Part shown: piece by piece, positions 47,862 through 60,700 of the stretch | Layout: each line of letters opens with the position of its first letter | Position numbering within the stretch: position 1 is the stretch's first letter | Source of the DNA: Holacanthus passer | Lineage: Eukaryota; Chordata; Actinopteri; Pomacanthidae | DNA length: 64,000 nucleotides | Assembly (NCBI GenBank): GCA_025331565.1 | Contig: JAFREQ010000166.1 | Location: 937,989-1,001,988 of the forward strand | Direction of reading: 5' to 3' | Position numbers and translations under genes: made by a program | Notes under the pieces: model-generated | Databases searched by the model: none | Seen by the model: the letters and a program-made list of their open reading frames with translations, nothing else | What the model was told of the DNA's origin: nothing

Positions 47862-48346
47862 ACAAAAAGTATATGGTCACCCCAATCCACCTTGTTAGGT
47901 GAAGTTTAGGTCTTGGTCTGTTTTTGCTGTTAGTTTGAATGAAAGTAAATGTTAACGTTACACCAGACTATGATATTTCAGTACAGCGACAGTTTGTGTT
48001 TGAGCCTTTCCTTTTTCAACACGACAATATTCCAGTGCACAAAGCCAGGTCCAGAAAGAAATCGTTTGCCTTCTTTGGCGTAGAAGAACTTGATTGGACT
48101 GCGCTGAGCCTTGACCTCAACCCCATCCACCACCTCTGGGATGAACTGGAACACCGACTGTGAGCGTCTGCCTCAGCAATGCTCTTGTGCCTGAATACGA
48201 GCAAATTTCTGCAGCCAGGTTCCAACGTCTTGTAGAAAATCTTCCTGTGACAGTGGAGGTGGATTAATGGCCGTGGTTCTGCAATGGCATGACCAACTAT
48301 CACATATGGCAGTAATGTTTGGCTGTCCACATACTTTCGGCTACAT
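47862..48346 (+). mobile_element. Tc1-like transposon relic with transposase C-terminus
   Basis: The frame FQHDNIPVHKARSRKKSF ... LSLDLNPIHHLWDELEHRL is the second-D to E part of the Tc1/mariner DDE transposase. The ends AAAAGTATATGGTCACC and its approximate inverse GTCCACATACTTTCGG match this family's termini. Only about 75 residues are open, so it is inactive. Confidence 0.8.
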
Positions 48347-49555
48347 ATTTCACCTTGATTTGATTTGTCAACGGCCACCTATAATGGAAACAAAGAGTTA
48401 ATTAGAAGGAAAGCTGATAAAGCAAAAACAAGCAAAACAGCGGCTGGATATGTGAAGAGCCTCCTTTCCTGGTAATAATCACTCTGAATCAGAGCCAGCT
48501 GAGCCCTGTGAGGGACAGATGACAAAGAAAATGTGTCTTTGGACTAATGAAAGTGTTATTGTCGATACTGTATACTGTAAATGAAGGTTATTGGATGTAA
48601 AGGATGCGTGGGCGTTTAACACCTGTTGCAACATCTGATGCCATTGATTGAGGTTTTTTGAGAATAAAAATGTAAAAACATTTAATTTAAAAGCTTGTTT
48701 AGATTCTGTGGAGTTTTACCTTTATACATATAAGGGTGGTCTTCAAGCTCACTGCAGATGTTTTCTTATATTTCAGAGAATTTTACCCTGAAACAACGTC
48801 ATTCAGTATAATTAGTAAGATATTTAAAGTTAGATTGATGCAACAAGTATAATATCTGTTTATATGAGTAAAATACATATTTGTGCTTTTATTAAAATGT
48901 CTTATATTTTTTATGTTCTTTCACCAGAACTTTCAACAGAGAAGTGATAAACAATCAAAAAAATGTATTACAAGGAATCCCCCTTTATCAAATTATTATA
49001 TATTGCTTTATCTAATATTATTGTTGTGCAATGCATACAGAGGGAAAGAAAGAGAGAAAACCGAGCAAGATGCTGCAAATTCAGATGACTGAAAGCAAAT
49101 GAGGTTTTTTGTGCATTTGAACAGAATGTTTTAAAAAATGATCCTTTTTGAGTAAAGATTCTTAACAAATAAACAATCTAGTCAAATAAAATTAAATAAT
49201 GGTTTGTTCATAAACGTTCTGAAAAGTGAAAAATCTTTTTTTTTTAAATGTATGCAACATGACATTTTAACAGCAAAAAAGTAAAACATTTGTTAGAGTA
49301 TAACAGTATAGTATTGTATTAAGACAGTGGCATCTAGGAATACAGTGTCAGGTCCTTGTGAAACACATCTCATCATCCACCAAACGGAAGTTACAAAGAC
49401 CAATAGACAGCTTTCAATAAAGACAAAATTAAACACCCTTATCATTCAAGACTTTGAGACATGACTGAACACAGTCGTCAACAAATTGAAGTATTTTTCA
49501 ATTTTAAGAATAACAACGATTCATAAGAATTCTACTAATGAACAGAGTTCACTAA
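48347..49555. other. CFAP44 3' UTR and intergenic sequence
   Basis: AT-rich. Minus-strand AATAAA at about 48,897 could end CFAP44 transcripts about 660 bp after the stop. No other feature. Confidence 0.35.
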
Positions 49556-49780
49556 CTATAAAGTAACTGTCTCTTGATTGCCGTCTGCAGGGGTGGGCAA
49601 AGGGGCAAGTGGGGGCAGCGGGGCCTGGCCGGGGGGCAGGACGTGGCCTCCTTTACGGGAGAGGAGGCTAATCTCTCTCCTGAGGGCCTCAGCCTGCTGC
49701 GACTGTTTTTTCACCAGCTCCTGAAGCCTCCGAATCTCCTCCTGGTCCACGCGTCTCCTGTAATCCTGGAACTGTCGGCC
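49556..49780 (-). CDS. cfap44: CFAP44 terminal exon with stop codon
   Basis: Encodes GRQFQDYRRRVDQEEIRRL and the conserved ending ISLLSRKGGHVLPP, followed by a short Pro-rich tail and TAG. The acceptor is TTTGTATCCAG. Confidence 0.92.
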   Translation of the reverse strand, partial: GRQFQDYRRRVDQEEIRRLQELVKKQSQQAEALRREISLLSRKGGHVLPPGQAPLPPLAPLPTPADGNQETVTL

Positions 49781-51596
49781 CTGGATACAAACAGACAGAT
49801 TTCTATGAGGCCATGCTGTAAACAGATGGACAGACAAACACAAACAAACTGATGCATACATTATGTTCATACACCTCAATAGAGAGCTCTCACACGTGTG
49901 GAACAGAAATTCTACAATCTCTATCCCAAATGCTTTGGCAGTGCACCAGTCGCTGTGTATCAGCTGTAGAATGCTTTAGTCAAGGTCCATGTGGTGTCGC
50001 TGCTTCACTGCATGGGAGCATTTGAGTTTCGGTTAGTTACAGCAAAAATGGACAATCATTAATGTCAAACCGTGTGCAGACATTGCTCGGCTGAGGAAAT
50101 GCCTCAAACATGTCACTTATGATGGTATCACTCGAATGTGTCGATTGTCAAGCAGCCTCTCACTGCAGATTTAAAAGCAACACAAGTGTTAATCCCGAGA
50201 CTGACTTGGTCAAATGGATCAAATGCAGGCGCATTCACTCCCCTCCAACACCAGTGAACATCCAGGGAATGGACATCGAGATGGTGACATCTTATAAGTA
50301 CCTGGGTGTTCACCTCAACAACAGACTGGACTGGACTCATAACACCAATGCAATATACAGGAAAGGACAGAGCAGACTATCTGCTCAGGAGACTGAGGTC
50401 TTTTGGAGTGCAAGGGGCGCTCCTGAAGACCTTCTACGACACTGTTGTGGCATCAGCCATTTTCCATGGAGTAACTTGCTGGGGCAGCAGCATTTCGGCT
50501 GCGGACAGGAAGAGACTGGACAAACTTATCAAGAAGGCCAGCTCTGCATATATATATATTATATATACATCTATATACATATATATATATATACATCTAC
50601 ATTCCATACATGCCATGAGCAATATATCTTCAATTCAATGTGCAATATTTCATTTAATATTAATTTTTTTTCATATTTAAATTCTCCTGTTCATAGTGTA
50701 CATACAATGGTCACATTTTTTATATATTCATGTCCACGTAAATATGTAAAAATTCCTGTAAAAGGTCTCTTGTAAATTTGCTGTTAATACTTCTTTTTAG
50801 CCTGTTTAAAGTGTTGAAAAATATTGTATTTCTTTAGTACAGTTGTTAATACTTTTAACGGTAGTTAGGCTGTTAAATACTTTTTTAACCTCTGCTTATA
50901 TTGTTTACTGTCTATAACTATTTAACTGCTCTATTGTCTTTGCTGCTGGACAAGAGAATTTCCCCACTGAGGGACGAATAAAGGAATATCTTATCTTATC
51001 TTAAATGCTGCTACAACATGCCTTCATGTGTGCATTTTACTCAGTCTACTGTGCTGCCCTTATTGACAATGTGACAGCATTAACTGTTACAGTAAGGATT
51101 CTAGACAATGAGACACAACATTTACATTTTTCACAATAAATGACAAAAATGTTATTGTCTATAATTTCTCATTGTTGTTCTGAAAATGTAGCAAACTGTG
51201 ACCCTTAAACTGAAGTACGTACCTACGTAACTGTGAACATTGTCTGCTGTTACAGGTCAGTAGTCACAAATGTAACTTCACTTAGTTGTGGGCACAGAAA
51301 TAGCAGTGCTGACATGACATCCATGACCTTTGTCCAATAGAGTCATTAGTTTCATTTCCAACAAACATAACCACACCATTGCATATATTAACATTGTGGA
51401 AGACAGTTTTGATTAATATTACATATGAAATGAATTTAATGCAAAGAAATTACCATTTTCTTCTGCCTGGCGTTAAGTTTACGCTCCAGTTCTTTTTTCT
51501 CGTCTAAGAGGCTTGTTATACTGAGGAGACGCTCTGTGTTAGACCTGGTCACCTCCATCAGAGCGTCACGCGCCTCTTCGACCTTTGTCTGAAAAT

Positions 51597-51627
<31 letters not shown>

Positions 51628-51708
51628 TTAAAAATGTTGAGACATTTGGAGTTTAAAGAGGATCAGAACAAAACAAGGCAGAGATACAGTCAGTTGACAC
51701 TTGCCAAA

Positions 51709-51746
<38 letters not shown>

Positions 51747-54700
51747 CAACATACATCCCACTGTTTGATTTCCTTGGCATATGCCGCTTCTCGGAGGAGT
51801 TTTTCCTGCTTGAGCTCCTCCAGCTTCCTGTTCCCCGACAGCGTCTGCAGAGCCTCCAGATCCACCAGCCTCCCATATTTCATCATCATCAGCTGGTTGC
51901 ACTGCTTCTCCAGCACTACACCAACACACACACACACAGACAGACCAACACACACATCAATGTCTAAGAATATCACCTTCTGAGGGATCTTGCTCTGCCA
52001 CTTTTCGGTGGAAAGTCTTTGCCTCACACAAATCTGGATTTGTTTTCATCTGTAGTGTCTATTCTTAGACTTGCGTGTGTTTATGTTGCATTTTAATTTC
52101 ACACGTTGTATCACATCATCACAGGTTTCAGATTAAGCTGGACAAGCGTTGAGCTCTTCTAGGACCAGATGTTGGCCTGTGTGGATCTTACCCTGGATCT
52201 TGGCGTCCATCTCCTTGCGGTCATGAATGAGTCTGACATGCTGCTTGCGGGCCTGACAGTACAGATCTTTCTGCTGGCTCTTCTCCACTTGCAACTGCTT
52301 GATGCGCTCCTGCAGCCGGCTCAGCTCCGCCTTATCCAGCACCAACGCTGGGCTCAGGTCAGATGGCACCAAGCCATTTGTGACAAACTCAATCTGGTAG
52401 ACGAATGGAGAAAGAGGAAGGAAGGGAAAAGGACAGAGAGTAATTGCAGGAGATGATAAAGTGAGGAAATTTAACAAGTGAAAATTCCATAGTACCTAAT
52501 AAACCTTTATGTGGAGAATAATACCATGAAGCAAAAGATTGTTTTAATCAGTGAGGTTTCACTTGTTTCTACCGCACTGCTCACCATCTTCTGAAGGTGA
52601 CCAAAAATGTGGCAACAAATCTGCTGACTAGAGCTTGAATTTGTCTTCACTCAGCTGTTTTGTCATCAGTGAACCTCTACAGTTTTTGGCTGTTTACCTG
52701 ACTCAGTCTGAGAGGAACCACCACATCCAGTTCATTCATTTTCTGCTGTTTCTCTCTGTTCACTAACTCCAAGTCGTCCTCTGCTGCCTTCCGACTGCTC
52801 TTCACTGATTTCTCCTGCAGAGCCAAGCAAAAAAAAAAAAAAACACACCAGGATGTGAGACAAGAGCACAGAGATGAGGAGACAGAAAGATGAAAAACAG
52901 AGTACAACCTTCTTGACAAGGGTGTCCCACTCCTTCTTCAGAGCGTCAGCACTCTTCTTCTTCTCTGCCAGCAGCTCTTCCAGGTCCAGCCGACGCTCGC
53001 GCAGCTGCAGTGTGTTCTCAAACAAGTCCGGCTCACAGCCTGAGACACACGCAGATTCATACTTATAGATGAAGCTAACTTAAAGTGAAAGTTTGTTGAA
53101 CTTGAAACACAGCGAAGCAACGCAAAATGCTTCATATCCAAAACACAAGGGCAGTCGTTTTTGATATGTTCCTGCCACGACTAAGCAACTAATTTTAATT
53201 AAATAATTTTAAAGTTACTCTGTGTTGGATTCTAACAGTGACTCAACATGATAGGCTTTATCGTACTTTAGATTTGAGGAGCTTTTGCACCAGACAAGAG
53301 CTCACGAAAATCTGGGCAACAACTCCAGTGGGTTTATTTTCCAATTTTTCTTGTGTCATCTGTGTAATAATTGGACATCCTGGTCAGAACTTTGGGACAA
53401 AATGAAAGATGGAGGAATCTGTTTTTATACTGACTGTGGCTGGTGTAATGATGTGACAGTGATCCTGCAGCATGCTTGTCGACCAGATATTTTGTTTGGA
53501 GTGGACAAATCTGGACTCCTTAGTCATTGTCCTCTTCAAAAGATGTCTCAGCTATGAACTCTCCCAAATACAGTTTACTAAATGCTCAACCAGGGAGGAG
53601 AATATTTTGGATCACTAGAATCAACAGTGCCTATCATGTCGCCCCCTGTGCTGCACTGGTCACTCTGCTCACATGGTCCACCTTCATACAACAAACTGAA
53701 TTGCTTTGAAAGGCAATGGGATGGTCCTGATGCCCTCCACTCTGACTCTATCCACCAGCTCCACCTCCCCCACCTACACTGAACCTAGACAGGTTCATCC
53801 ATACTGAATGAAAATGTTTGGTTGCCTAACATATTTGATCCAGGGTGCCTAAATCTTTGCATGCCACTGTAATTATTTGCTTTCATTTCAAATTGTATTT
53901 CCTCAAGACAAGTACACTGTCACTACAACACTGACCTGGAGGGCAAACACTGCTGTCCAGAGCAGCTCCACCCTCCTCTGTGCCACTGTCACAATCATCA
54001 TCATCATCATCCCACTCATCGTCTTCGTCAGAGTCTTCGTCACTGTCCTCCTCTTCTTCTGCAAACACACATTTGGATTATGATGGACAAACTGATACAC
54101 ACATGCAGCATCACACAATCACTGTTACATTGTACACTTGAGTTCCTTCCTCTCACCTTCATTTCCTGTCCACTCCTTCTTCTTAACACGTTTGATTTTC
54201 TTCTTGAAGACTTTGGTCAGAAACTCTTCAAACTTGTTCTCCTCACCCAGCGAAGCCTGGAAGGCAGCAATCAGGGCCCTCTCTCTCTCTTGCAGCTTGG
54301 CTATCTCGCCCCGCTTCAGCTCCAGCTGTTCCTTACACTCCTCTAGCTTGCACTGTTAGAAGAGAGAGGGGAGGATGTAACAAAGGACATGAGGACCTCT
54401 TAACAGGGACCCATTGGTCTGACCTGTTAAAGTGAGGAAGGAAAACACCTATGTTAACACACACACAGTGTTACTCTCTGTACACAGCAACAGCTTTAAT
54501 GCCCCATCTGTTTCTAGGTCACCCATGTTTTGGCAGCGCTCAGAGCCCAACATACAATCACTGTAGCTGCACTGAAAACAGAAGAAAGTAGACTTGAAAT
54601 ATGCTTTACATAGCATTTGCAACTGTATAGTGGAACCTGAGCCGGTACACAGCATGTGTAGACACTTGATTGATTAAAACTGAAGCATATCTGTGATGGC

Positions 54701-57700
54701 TGATGCACCTGTCTGAAAGTTGTAAAATGTACAATATTTCCCTCTGAAATGTAGCGGACTAGAAGTAGAATGTAGCAGAAAATGGAAATGGAGTAAAGTA
54801 CAAGTACCACAGATTTGTATTGACAGTACGGTACCTTAGTGCATGTGCTTAGCTACTTTCCACCATTGAAATTCTCATGAAATCTCTAAAAGGTGATTTT
54901 CATTCTGCACAGAATCAAAACCATAGACTATGATACACATCAAATGAAAAGATGATCCACAAGAACCGGTCCACAGGTACATAAACTGTCTCCCACCGTG
55001 ATGCTGTTCTCCTCTTTAATGCATCCGTTAAGCTTCTCCTGCAGGCTGTCCTCCCTCCCCTCGCACTCCTTGAGGAGCAGCAGCTCCTGGTAGAACGTCA
55101 GATGACGGAGGTCAGCCAGCTTCAACTGCCAGTCCAGACGCAGCTTCTGGTGACGCAGCAGCTGCAGCTCCGCATCAAACGTACACACCGAACTCTCCAT
55201 CTGATGATGGAAAAACACATTCACAGATTATATCACAATGTTATACACTGACATTCTGAGGTGTTCAGTGGATTCCAGAAGATACTTTGTTTATGATTAC
55301 ACATTTAAAGCAATGACATTTTATTTGATCAAACATTCGTCATTTAATAACTAAAATAACAGACCTGCTCGAGCAGAGAGTCCTGCTCGTGCAGCAGTCT
55401 GATCTCCTCCTCCCTCTGGAGCTCCTCCTCCAGCTCGCTCAGCTCTGCTCCTTCCTCCACAGCCGTCTCTTCTTCTTCTCTGGTTCCAGATGAAGCTGAA
55501 AGGCTAGGAGTCCCCTCCTCTCCTCTCTCCTCCTCTTTCCCTTCCTCTTCTTCCATCTCTTTATCCAGCTGCTCTAATAAACTTGTGGCTCCCTCCTGCT
55601 CCTCCTGCACCATGGTCCTGAACCTGTTTGAAAATAAAAAAGCAGATATATGTAATATATAGGTTTTAGGTTTAAAACGGGTTTGAACCTGTGTGTCTGG
55701 GTCAAAATCACATGATCATTTAAACTCTCTTGTCTGAGTCAAGACTTGGTCTTGGATCAAACTAAAACTGGCCTCCTGTACCTCTGCTGCCTCAGAACCC
55801 GGTATCGCTCCAGGGTGGCATTGCTGTACTGCAGCCTCTTCTCTGGGGTTTCCTCTGGGAGTATCTTAGGCAGAACAGGTAAAGGGCGGTGGAGATGGCT
55901 CGCCAGTCGCTGCTGGATCTTCTGGACCTGCTGAGCCTGAGTGCGCAACCGAGACACCAGGCGAAACTTGGAGTCCCGCAACGCTATGATCTGCCCATTC
56001 ATCTCAGTCTGCTTCTTACGGATCTGGTGGGATGGATGGAGTTATTCAATGAACAACAAAAGTGAGAAATGCACATTCCAGAGTTCCCAGTTCCAGGTTC
56101 TTGTTTTTCTGTCTTCTGCCAAAGATATTCTGAATATAGTGATATAAAACTGACACAAGAAGCAAGGCAATGGCACTTTTGCTTTATAAATGACTCAGAC
56201 AATGAATCAATTATCAAAATTGATCAAAAACAACTTGTTATTGTCAAATAATTTATTAATGAACAAATGGGGATTTAGTTATAAATGTGTAATTTCACAT
56301 AATATCTTGTTTGTATAACTTTATATATATTTACATAATTAATTATTTTCATTTTGGATGAATCAGTTGATTATTGTTACAATTAACCAAGTAAATCTTT
56401 GGTCGATGAATTAATGTTTTGTCTGACTGTCCAAAACCAAAAATATTCAATTAACCATCAAATAAGTCAAAATAAAGCAGCAAATGTCTACAACTGTCCA
56501 CACATGTCTACAAACAGGACTTGGAACTGAGAAATTGAAATAGAAATATATCAAATAGGTTCAAAATATACAATATATGTATACAGCATATATTTTTTGT
56601 TGAACAATGGGAAAAAAATCCGAAGGAGTTCTGCTGTAAAAGAGCTAAAATATGTATTAAGATATGTGTGTGTCTGTGTGTACATTTTCCTCCAGGTCTA
56701 TCAGCTGTGCTCTCTTCCTCTCAGCGTTCATCCTCAGGTGTTTTGGCACAGTGAAGTCTTTGGCTGACTTCAGTTTTAAGTCTCCGATGTTCTCTTTGGC
56801 TTCACGGATGGCCTGCACGTCCTGCGGATCCTCGCAGTTCTCGTTTGGCTTCTCTGCGTAACTGAGACATTGAAAATCCATCACAGTCTTGCACCAGTAT
56901 CACAAAACTTAACACACAAAAGAGGCCCAAGGTTCATGTTTGCCCCCTAGCAGGTTCTTCTGGAACTGCATTATGTAATGAATTTTTTTAGAATGCTGGA
57001 AACAGTGTGAAGATAAAACAAAACTGAGAGTGCAATGTAAATCTCATTTTGTAATGTCCAATGCCTCTGACTAAGGTCATGCTTTGTTTTAGTCTGTTTT
57101 AGTTTTAGTTAGTCTCAGTCTGTCTCTCCTTCCTTCTGTGCTAGATGGCCTACCACCTGTGTACCGAACCATTGCTTCAGTAAATATTTCTGACTTTGCC
57201 TGGTGTGTGTCGTGCATTTGAGTCCTACTGTGTCCAGTTGTTACAATTTGATCCCAGAAGACTGAAGTGATGTTGTTAGACCTGACACTCACAGTTGGGC
57301 CCATTCCTGCTTCCTCTTCTCTATCTTGGCTCGAGCTTGTTCAGCTTTCTCTGCAGCCTTTCGGAGCCTCTCAACCTGCCGATCTGCCAGTTTTATCCCT
57401 GCTGGGCGAACCACTGGGCGGCGCAGCACCTCCTCTTTTGGAGAACACACACAGGTGACAGGTCAAGCATGTCTTTGACAGGTGAAACAAACACACAAAC
57501 ACTTTCCTACCTTCTAATTTGCTGCTGTCTGTCGCAGGCTCAGCTCTGGATTTTCTGAACTCTGGTGAAGCAGCTGCGTCTCTGTCGGGCCAGCCCGGTC
57601 TGCTCTGAGGTCTGAGCCGGGCTGAAGGCTCAGTGAGCAGCGGCAGGCGGTAGGTGGAGACTCTGTGGTCGGTGCAGATGGCGACCACGGTGACCACGTT

Positions 57701-60700
57701 CGCCTCGAGAGAGTCCCTGAACCTGAAAACAAACACGAGAGATGAGTGTTTCATTCTGGAGGCTGGCTTTACTGCCAAACTTTCTACCAAATCAAAACCT
57801 CAGTCAGCAAGAATATTCAAACTCTATGAATATCCAGTAAGTCTTTTGTTATTAGTAATAACTTGTGACTCCAAAGAAGGGATGAACTTTCTTTATATCC
57901 ACTCAAGTATGTAATTTCCCCATTCAAAACAGTTAAAGAACGTCTGGAAATATCCAGCCTGTCTGACTTCAAAAACCTTTTTGTTCCACTCTGAACTTAA
58001 CTGAAACATGTGCAGTAAACTAAAAAAACTAGACTAAACTAAACAAGTTTCAACAGACAATAATTGTCAGTTATTATTAACTGTATTTAGGTCAGTGATA
58101 CAGCTGGTATGCTTTTTTTAACCTACTATCTTCAATTATTGTGCGATGTCTGTGTGTACATATGTGTGCGTCTGTGTGTGTTCGGTCAGTACCAGTCCTG
58201 GAGTTTGCTGAGTGCGATGCTGCAGCGCTCCTCCTCCCAGGCCATTTGCTTTGTAACCTCCCTCAGCCTCTGGGCCTTCATCCTCTCTGCCTGCTCAGTG
58301 AAACGCCGGTCCAGCTGCAGCTCCTACACACAACACACGCAACTGAGAACACTGCAAACGTTTCCCCAAATCAGAGGGTTTACATGCACACGCACACACG
58401 CATACACTTGCACATGCGACATGTGTACGCAGACTAACAGGAACCAGGCTGCTACAGTACATGTAAACCCATCCTCTGATTATCTACATAAACTGATTTC
58501 TATGTCTAACCTGGTTTATACATATATAAATGTATTGTTGCTATGAGAACAGATTTGGTCCCAATGCATGATTAAGACAAGCACCCACGCATCATGCTTT
58601 TGCTCTAGGCATTTTTGATGTGTTTAAGGCAGAAGTGAACGATGGCGCTGTCCATCCATCAGTCTGTCCCAGCGCCACTCTCTTGGAGTTACAATAACAT
58701 TTAGAGTCTTAAGGCAAATCCACACTGACAGCCTTTTTGGAGCATCTCAGGAGAGTTTAGACATACATCATTCATCCGTCTGACGGAAAAGATACAATTC
58801 AGTTTTTACAAAACATTTTGTAGGGTAATTTTATGGACCCAAGTTTCAGGCCAATGGCCCAAAATTAGGCTTTAAAGGTGTTCAATTGATCAAAAACTTC
58901 TTCAGAACCTTCAGCAAATTGGTTAAAAATCTTGTTGGAAAACTGCTCCAAAACACCTTCAAACAGGTCTCAAAAGATCTTCAAACAGGAGTCCAAGATG
59001 TTGTGACAATCCTTTATTATCAATAATAAAGTGAGAGAACAAATAGCATGTACACAAGGCACAGTCCAAGAGCTCTCTGAGCTAGAATGAAACTTACATT
59101 TGCTTTTATAGTGTTTGAAGGGTGGATTTCCACGCCTATTGTCCAACCCACAAACCTATAGCATTATGGACTTTACACCAATAAAAATTCGTTGACTCTT
59201 AGTTTTGCCCCCTAGAGGCTGGTCCAAATGTACTTTTTCTTTACACCATTATAATTTGTTGGGTTCGTATCCGCCCCCTAGGGGTAGGTAAATTACCTCA
59301 TCTTTGGCTCCGTGACACCAATATGTTCGGGTTCCTTGGTACTTTCCACGGGCCTTTTGGTCTTCCCGGTATTTTTCATGGTACTTTTCACGGGCCATTT
59401 GGTCTTCCCGGTATTTTTCATGGCTCTTATTATTATTTTTTGTATTTTCATAGTACTTTCAGCCACCATTATGTCTGGCTTGACTCACTTCTTATTTTTT
59501 TAAAAGAAATACCAAATGGTATAACAAATCATATTGTCATGCTTCTTAATTAAAAATATCAAAATATAGCAAATCACGCTGACATATTCTTAATTAAAAA
59601 GGAACATCAAATAGTATAACAAATCAAGAAACAAGCCTGCTAGTCAAAGAATCGAGCCAGCTAGAACGTCCAGATAGCACAGTGCTTTCCTCGAAACTTT
59701 CAGCTCGAAACTTCAGATAACACAGGTGGCTGACACTGGATGATACAGTCCTCAAATAATCTCTGACTAACATACATTTTTATGATCATATCATGTCTTT
59801 GATTAAACACACAATATCATTCAGATCATTATGCTTATATGTTGGTTTGTAGTTGCTATATTTATTGCTACACAGTCCATGAGAGTTTTTATCATCTCCT
59901 TCATTACATTCAGAGCCTTCTTATGTAGTGTTTTTACACTACAATTTCTCCTACTTTCTATATGTTGTGAACTTTCTATATGCTATGACTCACAGTACAG
60001 TTACTTTTTACAGCTCTCTGGTTTGAATGTGTACTCGTGTACAGACTGACCACCGGCCAGCATGTGAAGAGAGTTGTTAAGAGGACAGCTGGTCTTGAGG
60101 ACACAGAGCCTTAAGCACATCTGATGTCTTGCTTCTGGTGTGAATTTTGGATTCATCCTTTAGACTTGAAACAAGAAACTGCGACTGCGATGGCAAAAAC
60201 ATGAACTGTCAAGCGTCAGCTGTGTGTTTCTGTACCTCAGGTTTCAGGCGAACATGCTCCGGCAGACTCTGGTTGTCGCTCAGCAGCTGTTTATACTTCT
60301 TCTGGAGCTCGACCAGCTTCTTCCGCTTGGCTGCAATCTTCAGCTCAGCCTCCCGACGCAGACGGTCCTTCTCCAGCTTCTGCTTGGCTGTTTCTATGCT
60401 GGAGGGGTCAGAAATTTATATGAGATAAAACTTGATTGGTCACGATTTCCTTGAGTTACAGTGACACCTAAATTTGGATGTAGCTAAATGTAAGAAATTT
60501 CTATAAAAAAAGGAATTAATAAAATAAAGACAGTTGTCTACTGTACAAATAACTTCCATAACTGGAGACACAGAAAAAAGAAAAATGAGATACACAAAAG
60601 ACAAGAATAGAGAGACAGAGAAAAAGAGGAGGACCAAATTATCCCTTAGCAGATTTTTCACACTCACCTGTAGGCTGCTGGGTCCTCAATGTCTTGGGCT

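Noticed and set aside
47939..48163. Intact transposase gene
   Set aside because: Only the C-terminal part of a Tc1-like DDE domain is open; the N-terminal DNA-binding region is missing.
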